DNA of 64,000 nt from Porodaedalea pini (taxonomy: Eukaryota; Basidiomycota; Agaricomycetes; Hymenochaetales; Hymenochaetaceae), in assembly GCA_002794775.1 (NCBI GenBank), contig NBAY01000033.1, forward strand, positions 186,001 to 250,000, given 5' to 3'. Below the pieces are notes generated by a model. It made no database searches. It saw only the letters and a list, made by a program, of their open reading frames with translations, and had not been told where the DNA came from. The translations under genes and the position numbers were made by a program. This document shows positions 31,890-41,983 of the stretch, one piece after another (the stretch's first letter is position 1; each line of letters starts with the position of its first letter).

Positions 31890-32254
31890 GCGAGACGGAA
31901 ATGTGAGTCCAATACTCTGTAGTGTCTGAAATTCAGCTCCGGATGATCTCATTGCGTCTACGAAGCTCTGAAGATGCTGCCAGCCTGTGCCATTTTCTGC
32001 TAGAAACAATCTGGAGTAAATGGGCCCTTCATGAATGCAATTGGTCAATTGATACGGGATAGGTCACCCCGTGGGCCATAAAGCAGACGATACGTTCACT
32101 CAAAAGCCACTCTCAGTTCAGGTGGATCATTGCGTCATTCTCACTTCGATGCTCTTGTGTGCAGATCATTCATCCCTCATGCGGCGTGTTATATTTTTTA
32201 TCTAGATTTCAAGCTTCAGTCTATGCTACTTTACAGACTGTTCAACAGACTGCG
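31890..32254. other. Spacer between two facing F-box copies
   Basis: No gene is supported. The right part is the 3' side of the minus-strand copy 3 and resembles 30140-30300, another sign of local duplication. Confidence 0.5.
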
Positions 32255-33169
32255 CTAAATATGAGAATTAGACCAATTCTCCATGGTTCGTGTACTACAA
32301 ATGCGGGTCTGGCAGGGGGATCCGAGCCTTTTGTGTCTGTCATAGTTACTACAATATTCTCCATGCATCCACAAAAAGCTTTCAAACCTATCAGACCAAG
32401 ATCCTTTGACCAATTCTACGTTTCATGGAATATTAAGTGTTTCGGATCTCCGTGCCACAAGGATTAGATAGTGGTACGTACGTGCAAGATAATTGGATAT
32501 AAACTGATTTAGAGCATTCTGATGATCGCCCGGGTCATGCCTTTCATAAATAATGTGCTCGTCATCAACCTCCCATCTGAAGGGATAATAAGGACGTAGA
32601 GTGTCGGTGAATCGATCGATGTTTTCTTTACTAAAAGGTCCGCGACATGGAATTACGATCGTGAGGCGCGCCGCTCCTGAACGTTCCAGAAATGCTTTAA
32701 GCTCTTCTAGCCTCTGAGTGGGGGACACGGTGGACCACAGCCGTGAAGTGGAGAACGCAACATCGCGGAATCGGCGCAATACCTATGCTATGTGTACAGA
32801 AAAGGCAAAGTCCTCGATGTCCGGGGTGTATAACGATTCGAATATGAGGACGAGCAGTTCGTCAGGAATCATATAGATGGGCGCTGGCTTTCTTGGAGTC
32901 TTGGAAGAAGATCGGGCGACACCCGCATAGCTCCTTCGACTTTCCTCCCTCGTGTTATTCGCCGAACCGTCTTTAACGACCGTCGCATAAGAAACATCAG
33001 GGTTTCGGGGTTGAGGCTGTCGAGTGAGGGATATTTCACCGGACTGTCTACTCTCCTTGGACTTTGTCGAGCATTCTCTGACAGCCGCCGCGTACGAGAG
33101 ATAGGAGTTTCTGGATGAAGACCGTTTCGCGAGCGACATCTCTGCAGACTGTCGGGTCTTTGGGGGCAT
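32255..33169 (-). pseudogene. F-box protein, copy 3, with nonsense codon 129
   Basis: The minus-strand frame starts at ATG 33169 (MPPKTRQSAEMSLAKRSSSR), runs through the F-box N-terminal half (YMIPDELLVLIFESLYTPD), and meets TAG at 32785-32783, where copies 1 and 2 have CAA or CAG (HIAQVSRR). This is a C-to-T change. The frame then continues with RRFRDVAFSTSRLWSTVS and FLERSGAARLTIVI. An intron at 32481-32416 (GTACGT...GTAG) leads to a second exon of 53 codons ending at 32255, longer than in the other copies. Copies 2 and 3 face each other as an inverted pair. Confidence 0.7.
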
Positions 33170-33183
33170 TTAGCCTGTAGCAC

Positions 33184-33365
33184 ACATACTTTGTAAATTA
33201 AAGCCGCCTGAAAATGGACAATATTAATGGACGAAGGCTCACCTCCTCCGGTTCGTTCTCAGAGCGGCTGGGTTATATTAGTAGGTGCCCGTGCGGATGT
33301 TTATAAAGGAGTCGTACCCTATCGGTACCGTCTCAGGAAGTCTGATTCGGGGGGCGTCATAATGC
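33184..33365 (-). repeat. Leader block of F-box copy 3
   Basis: On the minus strand this shows GGTACCGATAGGGTACGACT, CTCCTTTATAAACATCC, CTCTGAGAACGAACC and GAGGAGGTGAGCCTTCGTCC in the order found in the leaders of copies 1 and 2, but more diverged and lacking the long CT run. Confidence 0.65.
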
Positions 33366-33440
33366 ATAGGAAGTCGTTTAGTACAAATGAGTCTATTTGG
33401 ACTCAAGCCCGTAACTGAGCATTACAGTTATACGTACGTA

Positions 33441-34363
33441 CACCTGGGTACCAAAATTCAGGAAGTCACTCTTAATCTCTTACTCCCACCACCTAGTGCA
33501 TGGGAAAGTGGGATACCTACCCCTCTCTACAACACGTTTTACGATTGACTGCCCATCGGCTCGTCCGATCTCCCTATGTCTCCCACCCGAACCATCCTCC
33601 GCTTCAACCTCGCATTGGATTGCATCCTTTCAGCGATCGTGCAGCTACGAGCATCCGTGGTGACGCCTTTGTGTCGCCCCCCATCCCTGCGACTCCGTGT
33701 CGTGCCCCCTCTACGCTGTAAACTCCGTCGACGCCGTCGCCCCAGACGGCTCCGGAACAATCAACGACAGGTCGCAAAGGCCTTTGCCTTTGCTATCGAC
33801 CTCATCACAGTGCGACAACATATCGCCCGAAACTCCATCGAATGCGCCTCAGCCGACATCGACATGAGGCCCGTCTCCACACCATCGTCACCTGCACCCT
33901 CTGCAGGTTCCATAGAATTTATCATGGACTCTACACCAATGCCACCCCCCACCCCACCTCAACCTAGAAGGCCCACCCTCCCGGCCTTTCCCCCGTCTCC
34001 TCCCCCGGTACCCCCACCCGGTTAACACAAATAGCACTGGCCACGCAACCTAACTCATGGCCGTCCCTTCCGATTCATTCCGGCTCCCCGATTCGGGCCG
34101 CCGATCAGTCCTTCACTCCCGCCCCCTATCAACCTCCCAACCGGCGTCGTGGACGCCCCAAACATAAACTCCCTCCCCCTTAATCCCTTATCGCGCCCCG
34201 TTTTGGGCTTCCTTCTTAGGAATACTTTATTTAGAGATTCGGTTCTTCAGGAGGATGTGTAGTAGTACATCAATTATAAACAGGAAGTCACGTGTAGATT
34301 ATATGATGATTAACGCAGCGGTTCCTCAAATCACGTGACTTCCTGAATTTTGGTGCCCACCTG
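33441..34363. mobile_element. Non-autonomous Tc1/mariner-type element, 923 bp
   Basis: The 29-base terminal inverted repeats at 33441-33469 (CACCTGGGTACCAAAATTCA...) and 34335-34363 differ at only a few positions and are flanked by TA on both sides (33439-33440 and 34364-34365), the target duplication expected for Tc1/mariner. An inner inverted motif CAGGAAGTCACGTG (from 34290) also pairs with the right end. The interior has no transposase. Instead it carries a CT/Pro-rich frame (33576-34023) ending in PPTPPQPRRP-type sequence, which looks like a captured fragment of some coding sequence. Confidence 0.8.
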
Positions 34364-34365
34364 TA

Positions 34366-36514
34366 TAATGGAGCTCTTTGGCCTCTCTCGAGTCCCTCGC
34401 CGAACGACACAGTCAAATCGCTCAGCTCGTTTTTGATATTTCGAATCTTACACCAGTCTGTCCCTTAGTTTCATTATGATTATCCCATACTAATCATCTC
34501 GTTTTCCTTCTCTTCGTTCGGTGTCAGTGCTTTCTGCCGAAGTTATCGATGAGTACATTCGCTTTGCTCAGAGCTACCAGGAGGCTCAGAGCTCCACCGA
34601 CATCGACGCTCCTATCTCCCCGACCATCACCGCGTCAACCTTCTCCTCTCTGGGCTTTGGCGGTGACGCCGCATCTAGCGCTACTTCCTACTCGCCTGAT
34701 CCGCACGCTGTCTCCAAGGCGGAGGCTCAGTCGTACTATGCAGGCCTCCCTTCTGAGCCCACGCTTGTTTACCGCACGGGCAAGGAGAAGTGGTCCCCGC
34801 CCAGTGGACCTGAGGCCCAGCGCCGTTTGAAGGAGTTGCGTGAAGTTTTTGACCATCCGATTACGAAGGTCTGGCACCACGACTTGGCCTGGAAGGTTGT
34901 TTCTGTTATGAACGATCACAAGGTTAGTTAATATCCATCATATCGTAGAGTTTGCTAATTGGGATTTCTAGATTCGCTTTACGACGATAGACATCGTTCG
35001 TTTCAAGAACGTCGAGGTCGACGAAGCCCCCGAGGACGAAGAAGAGGACGAGGATGAAGAAACGGTCGAGGCTAAGAAACCGGTCCTCAGTTCCGTCACG
35101 ATTTGGATTGGCGTTTTCCCCGATTCTACCACCGCTACGGCTGCCCACCACGCGGCTCAGAGCGTCTTAGCCCTTCTCCAGACGTACCAGATCACTGACG
35201 TCGACGTGGACTTCCGCGAGTCCATCTACACGCGTGACGTCGGTCCTCGGCTTCTCAAACCCGTCGATGACCTGGACCCACTCGTCGACGTCGTTAGTCC
35301 CCTCACTCCTGCCCTCGGCCTCCGCATCTCCACCAGGGCCAGGCCCAACGCTCAGGGAACCATGGCCCTCTACCTCGCTGAAGGTGGCGGCAGCGATAGG
35401 CTCTTGGGCCTTTCGTGCCGTCACGTCCTCATCGGATCCCAGGAAGGCAACCTCGACTACTCTTACCACCCCAGTGCGCCTGCTAAAGACGTCCTCCTGC
35501 TCGGCAAGAGAGCCTACGCCGACGTCGTCGATTCGATCAAACTCGCGATCGGAGGACACGGAATCTCGGCCAAGCGCTGGAGGAAGCAGATTGAAGGGTT
35601 CAAGGAGAGGGAGAAGGGCAACGACGCTGCCGACGTTGCGAAGGCTGAGGCGAGTCGGATTAAGACTGAGGGGTTACTGGACGAGGCGGAGAAGGCGATG
35701 GAGGAACTTGGAGGGTTGCTCGATCAGGTCAACAAGGAGTGGAAAAAAATCGACAACCGTGTCATTGGCCACATCCTCCGCTCTCCACCCATCGGTCTCG
35801 GCGTTAGTGAGCAACATTTCACGGAGGATTGGGGGGTTTTCGTGGTCGACCGGACCAAGCTCGGTGACGGTTTCCAGGGCAATAAAATGGATCTCGGTGC
35901 GTTTTGACTGTCCGACTAAGACCGTCTACTAACCTAAATGTTGTTTATATCTAGGAACGAAGATGAAGCCCAACGAGTTCACGGTTAAGTGTTTCCCCCG
36001 CGGAGATGCTAACTGGGAGTTCGAATATCCCGAAGATCGTCTACTTTCACTCAAGGGCGTCATCACCGACGACTTGATGCGCGCCCCCGACATGTGGGAC
36101 TCGGACGGCGAACCGTGCTTGTTGGTCGCCAAGAGGGGCAATGCCACTGGCACCACCCTCGGCCGCGCGAATGGCATCTTCTCCATCGTTCGCGACTACT
36201 TTATCGACATGTCTATCAACCAAACCTCGATGGAGTGGGGGATAATCAACTACGACAGCAAGTCGGACGTCTTTTCGGAACCTGGCGATTCGGGTTCAAT
36301 CATCGCCGACATCTGTGGCCGTATCGGTGGCATGCTTACCGGTGGTTCTGGTAAGACCAAGACCTCCGACTTGACCTACGCCACGCCGTTCTGGTGGCTC
36401 CTCAAGCGTATCCAGGCCAGCGGGTTCCCCAACGCCCACGTCGGCGTCGTTCCGGAACATTACAAAAATGCTTTTAGCTCTTCAGGCCTTTGTGTCGGGG
36501 ACACGGTGGACTAG
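34366..36514 (+). pseudogene. Trypsin-fold-like protein gene, truncated 5' and chimeric 3'
   Basis: Exons 34528-34922, 34972-35896 and 35955-36514 splice in frame to about 626 aa. The first lacks an ATG, and a CAG acceptor at 34525-34527 preceded by CTAAT implies an upstream exon. A frame reading SSLASLESLAERHSQIAQLV begins immediately after the transposon end at 34365. Motifs LGLSCRHVLI and EPGDSGSII resemble the His and Ser sites of chymotrypsin-like (PA clan) proteases; an Asp could be in DVVDSIK. Between them lies a long helical, probably coiled-coil segment (KRWRKQIEGFKEREKG...). An acidic run (EDEEEDEDEE) lies near the N-terminus. No signal peptide is visible, so the protein would be intracellular. 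The last ~20 codons are antisense F-box sequence. Protease activity is unproven. Confidence 0.6.
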
Positions 36515-36516
36515 AG
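36452..36516 (-). pseudogene. Short antisense fragment of an F-box gene
   Basis: Read on the minus strand, about 65 bases match the F-box copies over the LWSTVSPTQRPEELKAFL region (for example GTCCACCGTGTCCCC and GAAGAGCT). It supplies the apparent C-terminus of the preceding trypsin-like frame and marks a rearrangement breakpoint. Confidence 0.65.
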
Positions 36517-36585
36517 TTTTGGTACGGACTCGGAGCGCGACACTGGAAGCGACGCGAGACCTGGACAGAGAAAGCAGACCAATTA

Positions 36586-37484
36586 GTATTGGCGTCTTGC
36601 GCGATATCCCCGAACACTGGAAACTCCTTAAATCATTTGGGCTGGAGAGTTCTGCCTGGATATTGAATGGCGAGGAATGGATTTCGGAAGAATATGAACC
36701 AGAAGAGGAGCTGTTGGTGATAGGCGAACTTATTGGAGTGGGGCTCGACAGCTTCACCTATATTGTTGACTAGGAGCCCTTCAACGGCGTAGCGCGCTTC
36801 GACTACCTCCTTCTATTATTTCGGCACACTCGCTCCGTTAGCATCGCCTTTATCTGCCCTTACCAGACAGGCATTGTTGCTTTTGGTCTTACTGAACAAA
36901 GCGGATAAGATCGAGGAGTTTTCTCAGCCACAGTACGATAAAGTCGAGGCCGAACCGGCTTATTTCTTCCGTCCGCAGCCGCTCCCGTCCATCTTGAAAA
37001 GACTGAAAATCAGTCGCATGTTGAAACCAGACAGCCCCAGACCGACACCGTGTTTTCCCATTCGGATCTCAAGACTTCATGCATTGGAAGAGTCTGCTAT
37101 TCCTAACGTCGAAAATGGCGAACCAGGCTTGAACGATTTGGTTCGGTCTTTCCGTGTTGCGGGCGCGAATCTTCGCAAGCTCGAGATAAGTCCTTTCGGC
37201 ATACCGCGGCTCGGAGACTCGCGCTACGAGAAATGGGAACGCGACATCTTCACCATACTGAAGTCGTGCCCACATCTCACCAAGCTACATCTTGGGCGTA
37301 TCGTCCACGTTCGCTCGCAGTTTTTAATGTTTTACCTGAAGGCCTAGAAGAGTTCCGTTGTGAGTGTGCCGTCGACGCTGCACATGTTCGCACAGATCCT
37401 GGAGTTGAAAAGGCCTTCATCGCCGCTTTCAAGGCTTTTGTGGAGAGGGGAAAGGGCGGACTCAGGGAGGTGCAGGTATCTTAA
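36586..37484 (+). pseudogene. Decayed paralogue of the 7588-8793 F-box-like gene
   Basis: The fragment aligns with the 401-aa protein from about residue 68 to 385: LRDIPEHWKLLKSFGLESSAWIL, VGLDSFTYIVD, EPFNGVARFDYLL, RPQPLPSILKRLKISRML, LVRSFRVAGANLRKLEI, KWERDIFTIL. It lacks the N-terminal F-box. A stop (TAG, 36771-36773) sits where the intact gene has TGG (WEPF), and at least two frameshifts follow (near 36890 and 37330). It begins just after the antisense F-box fragment, so several gene pieces are joined here. Confidence 0.75.
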
Positions 37485-39647
37485 TAATTTGAAAGAGTCT
37501 CGAGTGACATAGATCTCGAAGTGGTTGGGTTTTCAAAAAAAGAAGGGAACCGTTGACATGACTTTCGTCATTGGCACTACTGAGGCATTTGGCTACTTTC
37601 TTATGCGTTGAAATACGTTACGGTCCGTAAGTGATTCGTTCATCGATATTGTATGCAAACTTCAGGTAAAGGCCGAGTGCAGATTCTGAACCAGCCCTTT
37701 GGTAGACAGGGACAAGCATGTATGAATAGTTTTGCAGGTCAGGTAAAATTTTCGTCTTGGAGGGGTGAGCATTAGAATCCTCTGGGAATTCGTTGGATCA
37801 AGAGGGCCAGATCTCACACGCATCGTAGCGTCAAGCAAGCGAGCGTGTAGTTGTGTAGCCGTTGGCCGTGCAATCGAGTAAACACAGGCAAAACTACCGT
37901 TACCTCACAAACTCCATGGTTGATACTCTTCCCTCTCCGCTACTTCATTGAATAGGAGACTGTTGCACTATTCGGTCGCACGGTCCGTTTTCTGGAATGC
38001 AAGAGGGAGCGGACCTTCGTTTTCATTTTGAGCTTTGAGTTCGATTGACGGACTCTGGACTTCGAATCTGGCGGCAGTTCGCCGGAGGGAGATCGGAAGT
38101 GAGCACTTTTCGAGCAGGTACCTGCAAGGACCGAGTTAGGAGCAACAAGCTGTGACTCCAAAGCTCTCGGAAAGCGGAAATAGACGGTCGCGCTGACCAG
38201 CGGTATGAACCACGAATATGATAAGATCGTCGCCTGAAGTCCCTCCTTCTCTATAAGTCGCACGACGTTTGGAACACGCAGTGCGCACCAGTTCGCAGGT
38301 TTTCACACGCCTTTATCGGGGCGAGGTGTCAATAATGGTGCGTAGACTCCGACGGCCGCAAACACCATCGGGCTTGCGAGGGAAGCTAAAAGGCGCACAG
38401 AGTGAGACAGGACAAACTCGATGATACTGAACCGGTACCGGTTCTTACGCCGAGCCAAGTTGCTTCGACTTCTCACCTTCGAAGAAGATTTTAGCTATGC
38501 TCGCACCACATCCACGAATAAGTATCACCAACCTACCTCCGCTCCGAGGACACTCGGCAATTAAAATATCAAAAGAGGGCTATTGCGAGAGTCACGAGAA
38601 CATAAGCGTCTCGCTGATTGCTCGTATAATTTGTGTTCATGGGAACTTTAGCATGCCTCGAGTAAATGAAGAACCAAGATATGAAATCCCGCCTATTAAA
38701 GTTATGCGTTTCCGAAGACGGCGAGAGGAAGTCTGACGCGTAGGTATGAATAGTCACAGGACCAGATGCTCTACCATCTGTCTTGCAAACGAGCTGGCAG
38801 TGGCTGAGTGAAGGTACAGAAGATTCAACATTGTGCCAGCGAATCTTAGGGATGCAGTTTTGCCAGGGATGATGAGGAAAGAGTCCACCTCGAGCCTCGA
38901 TGCAGGAAGGAAGTCACCGGCTTCGCCGGGTCGACAGTAAGCGGTCATGTCGAGATGTCGAGAAGCTGTCAAGTCAGAGAACTTGATATGCTGGGCAATA
39001 GATGCCACTGCACAAGCATGATTTTGGTGGCGAGCAGAGAAGACGAAATCACTCAAGACGAGTTAATTTGGAGTTACGTCAACGCGGAGATTAGTGGTAG
39101 GAAGACTGCCGTTCGTTATCAAGAGTCATTCAAGACTGTTAGTTACTGAGAAATGAAGTCACGAAGTAGGGCGTGTGCATTGTTCGTAGATGCTCCGTCT
39201 GACAAATAATGATATGCAATTACCCCGAAGGCTCCGCGCCGTGAGCTTGGGCGAGACATGGACAAGACCCGTTTCGTAGTCTGCTACGGTAGATTTAACA
39301 GCACGTCGCACAGCGATCGAATCAAAACATGGTTAGCCATTCTTTCGTATGGAGAACGTTCGAGCTTGCTTACCTGCGGTGTTCCCATAACGCAGTACAT
39401 CAGGGACTTCGAGGTGGACGGCCATGTTGGATTTTGTTCCGGGTTTGAGAAATTTGATGATGCACAGCCGACTAACTAATTTTATAGTGATGGCAGAAGA
39501 TTTGAGAGGCTGAGTCTGACTCGGAGTGCGAAAGGAATGTCACGTGCACTTCGGTCCCTTGAGCTTCTCCCTCCCTCCTTCGTGCAGTTTTGTTACAGGC
39601 CTTGCGTGTCGCAGAAAAGAGCCTCCCAGAGCCTTGTCTCAACAAAA
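37485..39647. other. Gene-free interval upstream of FCF1
   Basis: No supported gene. Short frames around 37940-38263 (-), 38497-38736 (+) and 38754-39149 have no recognisable motifs. A GGTACCGGTTCTTACG element occurs near 38434. The FCF1 promoter should lie in the last few hundred bases. Confidence 0.5.
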
Positions 39648-40450
39648 ATGGTTGGTCTGGCAGCTCATCTTCACGAAAATACTGCTCATCTATATACAGG
39701 GAAAGGCAAAAAAGACCCGCAAATTCGCCCAGGTCAAACGTCTTCTCAACCCGAACGATGCTCGCTTGTGCGTTTCAGAGGTCTTCAATGGATCCAATTT
39801 AAAGCTTATGCAGTTCTTATCTGGAAGGAAGGAAAACCAGCTGAAGCAGAAAAGGAAGGAGGAGGAGGAGCGTGAAAAGGCTGTCCAGAGAGTGTACGTC
39901 TGCTCACTTGCATCTCGGTCCGAGCGTATATCTTACTTCCCATCTAAAAAGTCCTCAAGTCGCATCCTCCCTCTTCCTGCAGCATAACACCGCACTCGCG
40001 CCACCATACCGAGTTCTAATAGATACCAACTTTATCAACTTCAGTCTACAGAACAAGCTTGAGCTGGTTAGCGGAATGATGGATTGCTTATACGCTAAAT
40101 GTACGTCCCGGATCTTGTCGTACTTGTCTTTGCCAACTTATCAGTTTTCAGGTATACCTTGTGTTACTGATTGTGTGCTTGCGGAGCTCGAGAAGCTCGG
40201 TCCGCGTTACCGCATTGCGCTGCGTATCGCACGCGACCCGCGGTTTGAGCGTTTAACATGTACTCACCAAGGCACGTACGCGGACGACTGTCTTGTACAA
40301 CGGGTTACAGCGAGTCGGTGTTACATCGTGGCGACGTGCGATCGCGAGTTGCGGCGCCGTATGCGCAAGGTACCTGGCGTCCCTCTCATGTACATTGTGA
40401 GGAGGAGATACGCAATCGAGCGGCTTCCTGACCAGGGTGCTCCCAGTTGA
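39648..40450 (+). CDS. FCF1: rRNA-processing endonuclease FCF1/UTP24 (PIN domain)
   Basis: Five exons splice in frame to 194 aa: 39648-39650 (only the ATG), 39700-39767, 39828-39893, 39952-40100 and 40152-40450. The protein starts MGKAKKTRKFAQVKRLLNPN, a hallmark of FCF1, followed by a charged linker (KQKRKEEEEREKAVQRV) and the PIN nuclease domain with IDTNFINFSLQNKLE, CVTDCVLAELEKLG, YADDCL and ATCDRELRRR, carrying the conserved acidic residues. FCF1 acts in the nucleolar small-subunit processome and cleaves pre-rRNA at early 18S sites. Length is typical (yeast about 189 aa). The first coding exon consisting solely of the start codon explains why simple frame searches miss the true N-terminus. 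Confidence 0.93.
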
Positions 40451-41983
40451 GGTTTGCTTAGTCGTATGGATCTTGGTAGAGGACAGTAGGCTTATCGTAA
40501 TGCTGAATTTGTCTGTAGCTTGTGAGTACCGGCCCCTATAACTCATGTTGTTTGCTGATGGTTAGTTACTAATTGCTGAGTTGTGTCTGGTTCTGTGAAT
40601 GCGCGTCTCGTAGCGCGGATTGTCACCTATTAGGAAGGTCGTATGCTAGATGCTTTCTTGTTCACTTGGTTCAACGAATTACGCCGATAGCTAATTCTGG
40701 ACCACTCTTTGGCCGATGTATCCGCACTCGCAAGCAATAGCAACTGTAGCGATGTGCTGCATTTCAGTCTATCACAGTGCCTGGAAGCGGATATTCATTG
40801 TGGACATGCGGATAATCTTGGAGGAGGCGGTCTTCGCCAGCCAGCTTGAACGGCTATCGGAAGAGAGACAGTTGCTTTAGGATGTTGCAAGATTTCAATG
40901 GAGACGGGCAACCGTGCGCCCTCCGCCGTGCCCGCTCCGTTTTCCGCAAGATCATGGGCTATCTGACGAACATGGCTTCTTTTGCTTGATACTGCCTCGC
41001 GTCTTTGCGCTTCGATGCAACTGTCTATTGCTTCTTTCGCTATTAGGAGGTGTCGGACTGAGACCGAAGGTACAGAGTTTCTCTTGGCTTCGTTTTGAGG
41101 CTGTTGTAGCCTGTCGCATTCCTATAGCAGTTGAAATCCGAAGTCCAGCGATTAGGCTTTGTGAGTGCCCGTTCATATTTTCAATAAGTGGGCTAGCTCA
41201 TCGAAGTTCGATTTCCAGCTGCTCCCCCCAAAATGTGTCGTCGAGGCGTATCGAATCGGAGATCCTTCGCTATCACAAGAAGTTGACCAACTCGTGCACT
41301 TCAACACACAGTCAGTTCGGCGATCTTCGATCTTCGGACCTTTTCGCTAATCTTACCTCCCTTTGAATGTTTGACGAATAGCCTCAACCAGCTACTCAAT
41401 GCGGGTAAATTCAGTAATCCCGCATTATCAGGAAAGCTAATTACATATTATAACATATAGTCTATCGTCAGAGCGCTCTTGATCAAGATCTTCCACCATG
41501 TTTGCCGCCGATTCATGAGTGAGTGCATTAGCCAACCTCACACAGATCTATGCATTCCAAATTCCATTCTCATATTTAATAATTGATTCTAGGTACTAAA
41601 CAACTATGACTCATAACACATATCGTTTCTCCGCGGCGCGCTCTTGAAATGCGAGGTTGCATGAAAACCGAGTAATGTGTTGGAGACTTCAAAAAGCCTT
41701 ATCGGTAAGTAATGATCGGCATAACATACACACCCGGCAAACGTCGGGGGTCTTTATAGGGTTGGGTCTTCGGAACAATGAATAAGGGCTACGTCCGCCG
41801 GTCGCATTGCGGGTAAAGTCAAACATTCCACGCTGGTATAAAGTCAAGCTTGTTTGCTCAGAGTGCAGCGCAGATTTTGTGCCGTTTTGTAAGTTGCTCT
41901 ACAAATACGTAACGATTGACTAATAACACATTGCATGTCTCACTGGTAGCCGCATCCATTAACGTCCCTGCAATTTTTCGACG
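40451..41983. other. Intergenic interval between FCF1 and the FAD oxidase
   Basis: No gene is supported. A frame at 40914-41366 (150 codons) is open but has no family motif, biased composition or splice context to support it. Confidence 0.5.

Noticed and set aside
40914..41366. 150-codon frame between FCF1 and the FAD oxidase
   Set aside because: No similarity to any family I know, and no supporting splice or promoter signals.
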